Below are positions 25,028 to 33,431 of a stretch of 38,912 nucleotides of DNA, piece after piece. The stretch's first letter is position 1; each line of letters starts with the position of its first letter. The position numbers were made by a program, and so were the translations under genes. The notes under the pieces are model-generated. The model was not told the DNA's origin, searched no databases, and saw only the letters and a program-made list of their open reading frames with translations. Source of the stretch: a bacterium (GTDB lineage: Bacteria > Planctomycetota > Planctomycetia > Planctomycetales > Planctomycetaceae); assembly GCA_016124895.1 (NCBI GenBank), contig WGMU01000172.1:1-38912 (forward strand), written 5' to 3'.

Positions 25028-26047
25028 CTAGAAGTCAGTGACGCCAAGGTTCTCATACGGCCCTGCCGCCTTGGAATTCAATGACACCCACACACTGAGC
25101 CTGCCATCGGACGAACTCACATGGTGCAGAATGCCTTCGGAAATGAAACGCACGGCACCATCGGCCAGCAGAAAGTGTGCTCCTCCTGGATGCTGGCTGG
25201 CAGCTCCTGGCCACTCCGCATTCATTGCATAGTGATCCACATACGTGGGCGACTTCACATAGGGGGCCTGAAAGTTACCGCCGGCGTTGTTGAGCCAGAT
25301 GTTGTTCGCAGGATTCGCAGCATCCCAGCTTTTTTTACCGCGATCACCCCACGTTGCAGGCGCCACGAGAACGGCGCGATTGACTCCTTCATTCCCGATA
25401 CGCAGCCGTTTGTTAGGCTGATCACCAAGTCGCCCACCAGCAGTATATCCGTGAGAGTCAACTTCTCCGACCATGATGGTATTCGACACTCCGTCAGTAA
25501 TGTCTTTCATTCTGGTCATGATATTCGTCGCAAAAATGCCCGCGTGCTGGTCGAATCGGAGATGGTATTCGTCCCAGCCAGAAGCGCCCGCGTAACATGT
25601 CCAGCCACACCCGTGATTCCTGGCAGGCGAGCCATAGCCCGGTGACGTCGGGCAAGTCAGCACAGGAAACATGTACTCCTGAAGCGGCTTACCTTCAACG
25701 ACCTGATTGTATCCCTGCACATTGAAATTGATCTGGGCGTAAAGTGCCGCCTGATCCAGTTCCGGCAGGATCATGGCAATCCACGTGTAGTTGAGCGGTG
25801 CTTTATTCGCCTCGGTGGTTCTGTCGATCCAGATCACATCCTGAGGAAAGGCGCCTGCCCGTTCGTGGTAGGTATGCAGCGCAATACCGATCTGCTTCAG
25901 GTTGTTCCGGCACTGGGAACGACGAGCAGCCTCGCGGGCACTCTGGACAGCAGGCAGCAGCAAGGCCACCAGGATTGCGATGATCGCAATCACGACGAGC
26001 AGCTCAATCAGCGTGAAGGCTCGCCTCGAAGGTTTCTGTGTGCGCAT
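25028..26047 (-). CDS. DUF1559 prepilin-like protein (type II secretion G-like)
   Basis: 339 residues from the ATG at 26047, preceded by GGGAGAA; the frame extends upstream but only this start gives the class III prepilin leader. [19 protein letters not shown] is the cleavage and N-methylation motif with the hydrophobic helix, followed by [29 protein letters not shown], and [16 protein letters not shown] near the C-terminus. All three are diagnostic of DUF1559, a family vastly expanded in planctomycetes. It is probably processed by a prepilin peptidase and placed in the envelope, but the function is unknown. Confidence 0.93.
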   Translation of the reverse strand: MRTQKPSRRAFTLIELLVVIAIIAILVALLLPAVQSAREAARRSQCRNNLKQIGIALHTYHERAGAFPQDVIWIDRTTEANKAPLNYTWIAMILPELDQAALYAQINFNVQGYNQVVEGKPLQEYMFPVLTCPTSPGYGSPARNHGCGWTCYAGASGWDEYHLRFDQHAGIFATNIMTRMKDITDGVSNTIMVGEVDSHGYTAGGRLGDQPNKRLRIGNEGVNRAVLVAPATWGDRGKKSWDAANPANNIWLNNAGGNFQAPYVKSPTYVDHYAMNAEWPGAASQHPGGAHFLLADGAVRFISEGILHHVSSSDGRLSVWVSLNSKAAGPYENLGVTDF

Positions 26048-26375
26048 AGGACGTTCTCCCGAATACTGAGAAGTGAGAAAAGAGAATCGAATTGCGATAG
26101 CCAGAATGGCATGAGCATGAGTTGATGCGATGCAGTATCTGCAGGGATTCCGGTTTGTCAAGAATGAGAACCATCGACTCCCGCGAATTGAAACCAGATT
26201 ACATAGATGAAACATACGAACTCTGTGTCCATAAATACATACCCAATACAAGCAACTGTCTACGCCGATCTGTTCTCCCAGCGCCTGCCTGCTGATATCA
26301 GCTTCCGCCGAACTGGAACCATCAGAACAATTGAAGCAGAAGCATCAATGTTCATTGCACTGACATTGGCACTAG
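26048..26375. other. AT-richer gap upstream of the DUF1559 gene
   Basis: 328 bases between two minus-strand genes. Base composition is visibly more AT-rich than in neighbouring genes, especially 26160-26375. It presumably holds the DUF1559 promoter. No gene, hairpin or clear promoter boxes were identified. Confidence 0.45.
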
Positions 26376-27263
26376 TCATTGCTGATCAGATTTCGCTCCA
26401 GCCCACGGGTAGGGTGATACGGTTTCCCAGGCGATCTTCTGCAGGATCGTCTGCTGCTCGTCCGTGACGCCGTTGAACTCGACCTTCAGCCCTTGGGGGT
26501 TCATTCGGTAGATCGCCACGAAGTTGCAGTACGCGGCCAGGGCCTGGGCGATCGGGCCAACGTGGCCAATCGGATCCCGGAACAGCTCCGACTGCGACGT
26601 CACACCGGGAAACTGGCCGGCGACCACCATCGACCGCAGCCTGATGACGGCGTCGCCGACCGGAACGACGAAGACGGCCTTGTGGCCATGCTGCTGATTC
26701 AGATCGTCGGCCTGGGCTTCCAGCTTCTTCCGCCATTCGTCCACGGCCGCCTGCAGGTCTTCGATCTTCATGCTGTCGCGCTGAGCGTTGTTGCGAATCC
26801 GATGTTCCGGCGACGGCACGTCAAACGGGTACCAGGATGCCTGCACCAGCAGCCGCAGCTTCGGATTGTGTTCCAGGCCCAGTTCGGTGAAATTCGTGAT
26901 GCCTCGGTCAGGGATGTCGACATGAGCGGCCATCGTGAAGACGTCGACCTCGCCGGTTTTCAGCGCCGCTTTGGCTTTGTTCTTCGCGTCTTCCAGATCC
27001 CAGTGCTGGTGAACCCGGGAACCGCCGATGCCCTGAGTCCCAACGAGCTTATGACCCTGGATGCCTGCCGCCGCGACGATCTTCTCGACATGCGCCGGCA
27101 CAAACATGTGGAAACTGTGCCCCGTGTAAAACACACGCTGCCCCGCGGGCAGAGCGACAGGCTCGTCCGCGCAGACCAGCTTCCCGGCAAATGAGGCCGC
27201 CAGCAGCCAACTCAGCACGGCCACAACCATCGAAGCCCGGCCAGATCGAAAACACTCACGCAT
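26376..27263 (-). CDS. Exported SGNH/GDSL hydrolase-like protein
   Basis: 295 residues from the second ATG (27263), because GAGGAG is too close to the first (27269) and well placed for the second. The signal peptide runs through ASMVVAVLSWLLAASFAGKLVCA. The mature part begins with VFYTGHSFHMFVPAHV, resembling block I of SGNH hydrolases (GHS in place of GDS or GNS), and later has FRDPIGHVGP, where the His may complete the site. It is likely related to the DUF4886-type SGNH group. The gene starts 11 bases after the sulfatase stop and is probably co-transcribed, so it may act on sulfated or acylated sugars. Confidence 0.75.
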   Translation of the reverse strand: MRECFRSGRASMVVAVLSWLLAASFAGKLVCADEPVALPAGQRVFYTGHSFHMFVPAHVEKIVAAAGIQGHKLVGTQGIGGSRVHQHWDLEDAKNKAKAALKTGEVDVFTMAAHVDIPDRGITNFTELGLEHNPKLRLLVQASWYPFDVPSPEHRIRNNAQRDSMKIEDLQAAVDEWRKKLEAQADDLNQQHGHKAVFVVPVGDAVIRLRSMVVAGQFPGVTSQSELFRDPIGHVGPIAQALAAYCNFVAIYRMNPQGLKVEFNGVTDEQQTILQKIAWETVSPYPWAGAKSDQQ

Positions 27264-27274
27264 CGTCATTCTCC

Positions 27275-28825
27275 TCAGGGCAGTTGCGGTTTCAGCGGGG
27301 TCTTACCGTCAGCCTTGTCGACGGGCGTCTGCGCGTGATGACGATCCATCTCCGCGATCAGACCTTTCATCATCGACTTCAGCCGAGCCGGCTCAGTCTC
27401 TGCCAGGTTCTTCTGCTCAAACGGATCATCCGCCAGGTTGAAAAGCTGATAGTGCGAACCCTCTGACTGCGGCGACGGATAGAAGTGATAAATGACCTTC
27501 CAGTCACCGTTGCGATAGACCGTGAAATAGTCGCTGCGGTGCGGAGCGTGCGGGTAGTTCATCAGAAATGTTTCATCACGCGATGAATCAGCCTTTGCAG
27601 TCAACAGCGAATCGAGCGGTCGGCCATCAACCACGTGGTCACTCGGAGCCTCCACACCGGTCAGCCCGAGAATCGTCGGGAACAGGTCATAAACGGCGCC
27701 CAGTTGCGGCTGGACAGTGCCCGCGGCGATCGGCAGACGCTGCTGATGCGGGTTATTCCCGTCCGCCTTCGCCCAGGCTGCAATGAACGGAACACGCATC
27801 CCGCCTTCGTAATGAGCGCCCTTCTTCCCTCGCAGCGGCGCCGCACACGCGACTTCGTGCTGATGGCCGAGCGGTGCGTCCGAGCCATTATCGCCGAGGA
27901 AGAACACCAGCGTGTTATCTGCGACGCCCAGCTTGTCGAGGTGGTCGAGCATGTCGCCCAGCGACTTGTCCATGCCCTCGATCAGCGTCGCGAACGCCTG
28001 AGCCGGTGCAGGCTTACCCGAGTCCTTGTAGTGATCCGCGAACCGCGGATCCGAATCGAACGGCGCATGAACGGCGTAATGCGCGAAGTAGAGGTAAAAC
28101 GGCTTGCCCGCCTCGACGGCGTCATCCACGCGTGACTTCGCTTCGATCGTCAGCGCTTCGGTCAGGAAGGTGTCCGTGTCGTAGTACTTCTCCAGATGCG
28201 GCACCGCGTGGTGTGCCCGCTTCGTACCGCGACCGAACTTCTGCGACGCGTAGTAACTGCCCGGCGCGCCGAACGAGGCTCCGGCGACGTTGACGTCGAA
28301 GCCCAGATTCAGCGGCTCGGCACCCTCGAAGCCGTCCGCACCAAAGTGGCCCTTGCCCACGTGAATCGTCCGGTAGCCTGCGCCTTCGAGTAACCGTGGC
28401 AGCGTGACATCGGCCTTCGTCAGACCTTCCCAGTTCCAGTCCAGTGGTCCGAGCGGTCCTCGATTATTCGACCGCGGATTGATCCAGTTTGTCGTGTGGT
28501 GCCGCGCCGCGTTCTGCCCGGTCATGATCGACACGCGCGTCGGCGAGCAGACACTCATCGCGTAAAAGTTGTTAAACCGAACGCCGCGAGCCGCCAGCCG
28601 CTCCATGCCCGGCGTCCGGTAGTAATCGTTGAGCGGATACCGCTTCGGCTTCCCGGCCTCGTCCGTCAGAAACGGCACCGAGGTATCCATGACGCCCATA
28701 TCGTCGACGAGAAAGACGACGATGTTGGGCGGTTTCGCTTCGTTCTTTGCCGCCGTCGAAGTCGACGCGGCACAGCAGGCAGATACGAGAAGCAGCAGAG
28801 CGGTCAGTCGGAGTTTCGCAGGCAT
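27275..28825 (-). CDS. Secreted arylsulfatase-type sulfatase
   Basis: 516 residues. A hydrophobic signal peptide ends near STAAKN; a lipoprotein-like Cys pair at 17-18 lacks a proper lipobox. The core starts PNIVVFLVDDMG with metal-binding Asp41/Asp42. The sulfatase signature CSPTR has Cys93, the residue oxidised to formylglycine; VGKGHFG and FFLGDNGSD provide further metal and substrate ligands. The C-terminal subdomain follows (KVIYHFYPSPQSEGSHYQLFNLADDP). These enzymes remove sulfate from algal or animal polysaccharides or aryl esters. No anaerobic or FGE-type maturase gene lies in the window. The SGNH-like gene follows 11 bases downstream. Confidence 0.93.
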   Translation of the reverse strand: MPAKLRLTALLLLVSACCAASTSTAAKNEAKPPNIVVFLVDDMGVMDTSVPFLTDEAGKPKRYPLNDYYRTPGMERLAARGVRFNNFYAMSVCSPTRVSIMTGQNAARHHTTNWINPRSNNRGPLGPLDWNWEGLTKADVTLPRLLEGAGYRTIHVGKGHFGADGFEGAEPLNLGFDVNVAGASFGAPGSYYASQKFGRGTKRAHHAVPHLEKYYDTDTFLTEALTIEAKSRVDDAVEAGKPFYLYFAHYAVHAPFDSDPRFADHYKDSGKPAPAQAFATLIEGMDKSLGDMLDHLDKLGVADNTLVFFLGDNGSDAPLGHQHEVACAAPLRGKKGAHYEGGMRVPFIAAWAKADGNNPHQQRLPIAAGTVQPQLGAVYDLFPTILGLTGVEAPSDHVVDGRPLDSLLTAKADSSRDETFLMNYPHAPHRSDYFTVYRNGDWKVIYHFYPSPQSEGSHYQLFNLADDPFEQKNLAETEPARLKSMMKGLIAEMDRHHAQTPVDKADGKTPLKPQLP

Positions 28826-28984
28826 GGCAGGTCGCTGATTCGAGAGATACGGAACAAACTTGCCGAAGCCCGCGCAGGATGGCAGGCCGTTCCGACGTCA
28901 GCAACCAAGCGATCGTGCAGAACCGCGAAGCGGTACAAAGCGGCTGAGAAAACGCGGCACGACCCGAGACCGTTCAGGACGAAC

Positions 28985-30475
28985 CTACGCCAGCATCTCG
29001 CGGACAACGCTCGCCGAGTCCGGAACCAGCGTGATGGCGCGGCCGGTGCGATCGGGAATCGTCGAGTGCGGATCGATCCCCAGCAGGTGGTACATCGTCG
29101 CCAGGGCGTCCTTCGGCGAGACCGGTCGCGAAACAACTTCGCCGGCCTGCGCATCGGTCGAACCGACCACGTTGCCGCGAGCCACACCGCCACCGGCGAA
29201 GATCGCCGAATACGCCTTCGACCAGTGATCGCGACCACCGTTGGCCGCTTTGTTGATCTTCGGCGTACGACCGTGTTCGCTCAGACAGACCACCAGCGTG
29301 TCATCAAGCATCCCGCGCTGTTCGAGATCGAGGATCAGCCCGGAGAAAGCACGGTCGAACGGCGGCAGCAACTGATCCTTCATTCGCGGGAAATGGTCCA
29401 CGTGCGTGTCCCAGGCGTCGCCCGCGAGTCCGTACTCGTCCCAGAAGACGGACGCCAGCCGCGTCCCCGCTTCAATCATCCGCCGTGCTGCCAGGCACCC
29501 CTGACCGAACAGCGTGTGACCGTACAGCTCGCGGATCGATTCCGGCTCGTTACGCACATCGAGCGCTTGAGCGACTTCCGGCGAGCCGACCAGAGAAAAC
29601 GCCATGTCCTGAAACTTGCCCAGCGAACTGCCCGCCGACGTTTGATCGAGATCGCGCCGTGCGGAATCAAACTGCGAGAGCAGCGACCGCCGCCGGTCCA
29701 GTCGGTCGGTCGTCACGTTCGGCAGCGGAGCCGTCGACGCGATACGGAAGTGGCTGTCCTTCGTCGTGCCGAGATATGGTTCCGGGCCGTCAAACGAAAA
29801 CTGACCGCCGGCTCGTTCCTTGTGAATGTGGATCGTGCCGTCGCCGACGAATTCGGTCCAGGTCGGGTTGAAACCAGCTCCCAGAAATGCCCCGTACGGA
29901 CCGGCGCGAAACGGCTGATCACTGCGTTTGCTGCTGAAGTGAAACGGCAAAGCGACGTTCTGCACGAAGTCCGACCGGCTGGTGCCCTGCTGCCGGTCGA
30001 GGTATTCGACGACTGAGCCGAACCAGGGATGATGCCGCGGGTCGCGCGGATTCAGCTCCATCGCGACATCAATGATCGGAATCCCGGTCATCGCATACGC
30101 GACGCCATGAATGGGGTAGTCGTGCGTCATCGACCGAACCACCGTCGTCCGGTCCATGATCTGCGACGTGTGAGGAAGCAGCTCGCAGACCGGCAAACCG
30201 GGAATCGTCGACGGGATCGGCTCCATCGTCCCGCGAATCTCGACGGGAGCCTGAGGCTTCATATCGAACGTCTCAAGCTGACTCGGCGATCCGTACAGAA
30301 AGAGCACGATACAGTTCTTCGCCCGGCCAAAGCCGTCGCCCGCGGCCTGAGCAGACTCAGTGGCCAGCAGGGTCGACAGACTCAGCCCGCCCATTCCCAG
30401 ACTGCCCGCGTGCAGAAACTCGCGCCGCGAAACGCCGTGACACAGCTTTCTGGGTGATCCAAGTACGCGAAGCAT
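28985..30475 (-). CDS. DUF1501 Tat-exported protein
   Basis: 496 residues. The N-terminus has a twin-arginine signal (SRREFLHAGSLGMGGLSLSTLL, residues about 17-38) ending near SAQAAG. The body matches DUF1501, an alkaline-phosphatase-superfamily-like fold: VLFLYGSPSQLETFDMKPQAP, VVRSMTHD, DHFPRMKDQLLPPFDRAFSGLI, and VVCLSEHGRTPKINKAANGGRDHWSKAYSAIFAGGG. GAGGAAC lies just before the ATG. DUF1501 genes normally accompany DUF1549/DUF1553 genes; in this window the only such partner is about 14 kb away. The biochemical function is not established. Confidence 0.92.
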   Translation of the reverse strand: MLRVLGSPRKLCHGVSRREFLHAGSLGMGGLSLSTLLATESAQAAGDGFGRAKNCIVLFLYGSPSQLETFDMKPQAPVEIRGTMEPIPSTIPGLPVCELLPHTSQIMDRTTVVRSMTHDYPIHGVAYAMTGIPIIDVAMELNPRDPRHHPWFGSVVEYLDRQQGTSRSDFVQNVALPFHFSSKRSDQPFRAGPYGAFLGAGFNPTWTEFVGDGTIHIHKERAGGQFSFDGPEPYLGTTKDSHFRIASTAPLPNVTTDRLDRRRSLLSQFDSARRDLDQTSAGSSLGKFQDMAFSLVGSPEVAQALDVRNEPESIRELYGHTLFGQGCLAARRMIEAGTRLASVFWDEYGLAGDAWDTHVDHFPRMKDQLLPPFDRAFSGLILDLEQRGMLDDTLVVCLSEHGRTPKINKAANGGRDHWSKAYSAIFAGGGVARGNVVGSTDAQAGEVVSRPVSPKDALATMYHLLGIDPHSTIPDRTGRAITLVPDSASVVREMLA

Positions 30476-30531
30476 GAAGGTTCCTCAAATCTGACCCGCT
30501 CAATCCGTCACGTCCTGAGTCGAACGTACGC

Positions 30532-32013
30532 TCACGGCAACTCCACTGGAAATACAGGCCGCGTTCGTCGCGAATACTTCAGTCGCGAAAAATCGTGCGT
30601 GTGAATCGCCGCCGCGTCAACGTTGAAGATCGATCCGGCAATGGGCTCAAAGGCCGCCCGGAAGTGCGCCGCCGATTTCACGCAGATGTATCTCATGGCC
30701 GAACAGTCGATGCCAAGTGTCCGCGCAAACGCCGGGCAGACAGGCTGTTCGCGAGCCGTCACGACAACGACGTTGACACCGCCGATCCGCAGCCAGGCCG
30801 ACGTGCCCATGTTTCCGGTCAGCCCGCCCCACATCGGACCGTCGTATTTGAACGCTCCGTCCGAGAGCGCGACGACTTCCGCCACACAGTCGACCGGTTC
30901 ACCCTGCGCGGGATCCGAATGCCCGCCGAGCGAAACCTCGATCGAGTTGCCGACGCCGGCCTGATGTGCCTGCTGAGCCGCCGCCGGATCGACCAGATAC
31001 AGCAGCAGCGCGTCCTGCAGGTCGAGTTCCAGAAACGTCCGCAGCACTTCAGTCGAATCTCCCGGCGAACCGCCGCCCGTATTGTCCGCGTGGTCTGCGA
31101 GCATGATCGGGTAGCGCCCGGCTGCCTCGCCAGCCGCCAGCGCGTCCCGCACGCTCATCGGCGGCGAGTACCACTGCCTGCGGTTTTCCCCCAGCCAGGC
31201 GGCGAATTCATCGGCCGTTGCCTGAGCCAGTTCGCAGTCGCCGTCAGCAATCACAGTCACCGACGTTCCCACATCCGGCACATCCGACCACGGAAAGCCC
31301 GTCGCCAGAGTCACCGACAGAATTCCCGGCCGCGTTTCGAGCGCGTGGACGCGGCGCATTACGTCGTCCATTGGCGGATGAGCCGTCACCTGAGTGCGCG
31401 TGCCCCAGAACAGCGGCAACTGATGGATCGCGCCCACCGGACGGATTTCGCCGCGCAGCGTCCGCACAATCAGCGCTGCTGCTTCGCGCCCGCGCTCGGC
31501 CATATCGATATGCGGAAACGTGTCGAAGCCGATGATCGCGTCAGCCGCGTTGACTCGCGCCAGTGTGTGATTGCCGTGCAGGTCGTAAGTCGTGATCAGC
31601 GGCCGGTCCGGTCCAATCGCCTCGCGGACCGCCATGACAAGATCACCGTCGCCGTCGTCAATCCCGTCGATGACCATCGCGCCGTGCAGATCAAGCAGCA
31701 CTCCATCGACCGGACCTCCGACCTCCTCAGCCTGAGCCAGACGGTGCAGCAGTTCGCCTTTGAGAGCTTCGTAATCCGCCCGCTCAATCAGGCCGCTCGG
31801 ATACGCAAACGCCCACAGCAGCGGGACGGGCTCATAACCATGCTCGTTCGCACCGTCGAGAAAGCCGCCGGTGCAGGTGTTGGATCCGCGAAAGCGATCA
31901 ATAACTTCCTGCCCGCGAAACAACCCGAAGCCGGACACGAAGTCCGCAATCGTCGTCCGCCCCGGAGCAAAGCTGCTCGTTTCGTGCGAGATACCACCAA
32001 TCGCGATTCGCAT
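30532..32013 (-). CDS. M81 family (MlrC-like) metallopeptidase
   Basis: 493 residues, full length for the family. It begins MRIAIGGISHETSSFAPG, the family N-terminal metal-binding motif, followed by DGVLLDLHGAMV and TTYDLHGNHT with the Asp/His pairs expected to bind zinc. The C-terminal MlrC domain starts near PIMLADHADNTGGGSPGD. The family is named after microcystinase C, which hydrolyses linearised microcystin peptides; in most bacteria the substrate is unknown. No signal peptide is visible, so it is probably cytoplasmic. GAGGA stands upstream of the ATG. A hairpin lies beyond its 5' side at 32121-32165. Confidence 0.92.
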   Translation of the reverse strand: MRIAIGGISHETSSFAPGRTTIADFVSGFGLFRGQEVIDRFRGSNTCTGGFLDGANEHGYEPVPLLWAFAYPSGLIERADYEALKGELLHRLAQAEEVGGPVDGVLLDLHGAMVIDGIDDGDGDLVMAVREAIGPDRPLITTYDLHGNHTLARVNAADAIIGFDTFPHIDMAERGREAAALIVRTLRGEIRPVGAIHQLPLFWGTRTQVTAHPPMDDVMRRVHALETRPGILSVTLATGFPWSDVPDVGTSVTVIADGDCELAQATADEFAAWLGENRRQWYSPPMSVRDALAAGEAAGRYPIMLADHADNTGGGSPGDSTEVLRTFLELDLQDALLLYLVDPAAAQQAHQAGVGNSIEVSLGGHSDPAQGEPVDCVAEVVALSDGAFKYDGPMWGGLTGNMGTSAWLRIGGVNVVVVTAREQPVCPAFARTLGIDCSAMRYICVKSAAHFRAAFEPIAGSIFNVDAAAIHTHDFSRLKYSRRTRPVFPVELP

Positions 32014-32120
32014 TCTGGTTCCTCAGTCTGCCGACCTGCCCGTTGCCACAACGTGGGACAGGCATCCTGCCTTGCATTCGCTTCCGGGCTCCACCGCCCG
32101 ACGATCGATTTCAAACAGCA

Positions 32121-32165
32121 GGGAACGAAGTTAACGCAGTACCTCGATCAAATCGTTTCGTTCCC
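32121..32165. terminator. Possible terminator hairpin downstream of the M14 gene
   Basis: GGGAACGAA (32121-32129) pairs with TTCGTTCCC (32157-32165) across a 27-base loop. It lies about 94 bases past the M14 stop on the minus strand. Closer to the stop, ATTCAGG (32194-32200) pairs with CCTGAAT (32211-32217). Neither has a clear U-tract, so a terminator role is only inferred from position. Confidence 0.35.
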
Positions 32166-32258
32166 TTCTGTTCAAGACTGAGCCCCATGCCGCATTCAGG
32201 TAATTGACAGCCTGAATACCTGCGCCACGTGACCAGCGTTTCGGCGACTCCGCGACCG

Positions 32259-33431
32259 TCACGCGGCCCGAAAACGTTCCTCGAAGAGCTGCACCGCTGT
32301 CTGCACCACCGTCCTGTGCATTGTCAGCCGTTTTGCGAAGTCCTGCCGCATTCCGGTTTCGATGGTGAAGCCTGGGCCGTAATGCCGCGCGGCGAAATCA
32401 ACGAGATTCAATCCCTCACCACGCTGTGAGGGATCAAGCCAGTAAGCTCCCGGCTCCAGCTCCTTGAAGAACGAACCAGGACTGTAACCGGCATCTGGAA
32501 ACGTGGCTCCGATTCCTTTGACGGCTTCGACCGCCTCGCGAGCCATCCGCAGTTCCCAGAGTTCGTCGTCGTCCGTCTGCTGCCGCCGAGCGGACATCCA
32601 GAAATCGTCGCCACCGTACTCGTGCAGATCGAACACCAGCCGCGGCTTGACCTCAGCCATCAGCTTGAGGATGCAACGCACTTCGACCGGAGCCCACGGC
32701 GTATCATGAAACCGGTTCAGGTGCAGCACTTCGCCCTTTGGCGTCACGATCTGCGTGTAAGCTCGCTGCAGCGGTGCTGCTCCCGGCTGATCCGTGCGGC
32801 TCGACGGAAACCACATCCGACGTCCCTTCAACGGTTCCAGGAACGCCGCTCCGTCGTACTCGCGCCGATTGAAACTGGTATTCGCGTAACCGTAATCGCC
32901 GATCAGGACCAGCAGGCGGCCATCCGCGTCATACAGGACTTCGCCCTTGCTGCGCAGCAGCGGCTCGACTTCGTCGATGCCCGCAATCGCCAGTTCCTCC
33001 CCCAGCCCGAAACTGAGCACATGCCGAAAGCCCTGCAGTCCCATCGGATCGCGGCACGGGATCACATAAACCGCGTGGTCTGTCCGCAGCTCGTCAATCA
33101 GTTCGACGGCGGCGACGACACCGGCATGTTCCGTCGAGTGCGCACCCGCACTGATCAGGATCGCCGGGAGCTTCTCCCCGCCGGCTTTGACGGCGACAAC
33201 CGGTGAGCCATCCGGGCAATGCCCCAGCGTTCGCCACTCGTGACCGCGTTTGCGAATCGCGTCGAGTAGGTCCGAGTAACGGTTGAATCCGAACGAGTTG
33301 TCGGTCAGTGGAGCCTCCGCGTTCGACGGCTTCGGCGTGAGGAACGCAGCGCCAGCCGCGAGACCACAGGTCGCCAGAAACCGCCGACGCGACGATCCGT
33401 TGTCCATCCACACCTGCTGACCGTCGCTCAT
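32259..33431 (-). CDS. Tat-exported M14-type zinc carboxypeptidase-like protein
   Basis: 390 residues. A twin-arginine signal SRRRFLATC lies at about residues 14-22, ending near NAEA. The peptidase domain has SAGAHSTEHAG, with His98 and Glu101 as the HxxE zinc ligands, and DLHEYGGDDF with the third His. TIETG near the C-terminus carries the candidate general base Glu. This pattern fits the M14 carboxypeptidase/succinylglutamate-desuccinylase-like group, acting on peptides or acylated amino acids. The ATG overlaps the stop of the upstream hydrolase (ATGA, 33428-33431), indicating translational coupling and a shared pathway. Confidence 0.87.
   Translation of the reverse strand: MSDGQQVWMDNGSSRRRFLATCGLAAGAAFLTPKPSNAEAPLTDNSFGFNRYSDLLDAIRKRGHEWRTLGHCPDGSPVVAVKAGGEKLPAILISAGAHSTEHAGVVAAVELIDELRTDHAVYVIPCRDPMGLQGFRHVLSFGLGEELAIAGIDEVEPLLRSKGEVLYDADGRLLVLIGDYGYANTSFNRREYDGAAFLEPLKGRRMWFPSSRTDQPGAAPLQRAYTQIVTPKGEVLHLNRFHDTPWAPVEVRCILKLMAEVKPRLVFDLHEYGGDDFWMSARRQQTDDDELWELRMAREAVEAVKGIGATFPDAGYSPGSFFKELEPGAYWLDPSQRGEGLNLVDFAARHYGPGFTIETGMRQDFAKRLTMHRTVVQTAVQLFEERFRAA

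Noticed and set aside
28496-30016. Long plus-strand ORF of 506 codons
   Set aside because: It is the antisense shadow of the sulfatase and DUF1501 genes, which have clear domains.
30595-32181. Long plus-strand ORF of 528 codons
   Set aside because: It is the antisense shadow of the MlrC gene; the translation has no recognisable domain.
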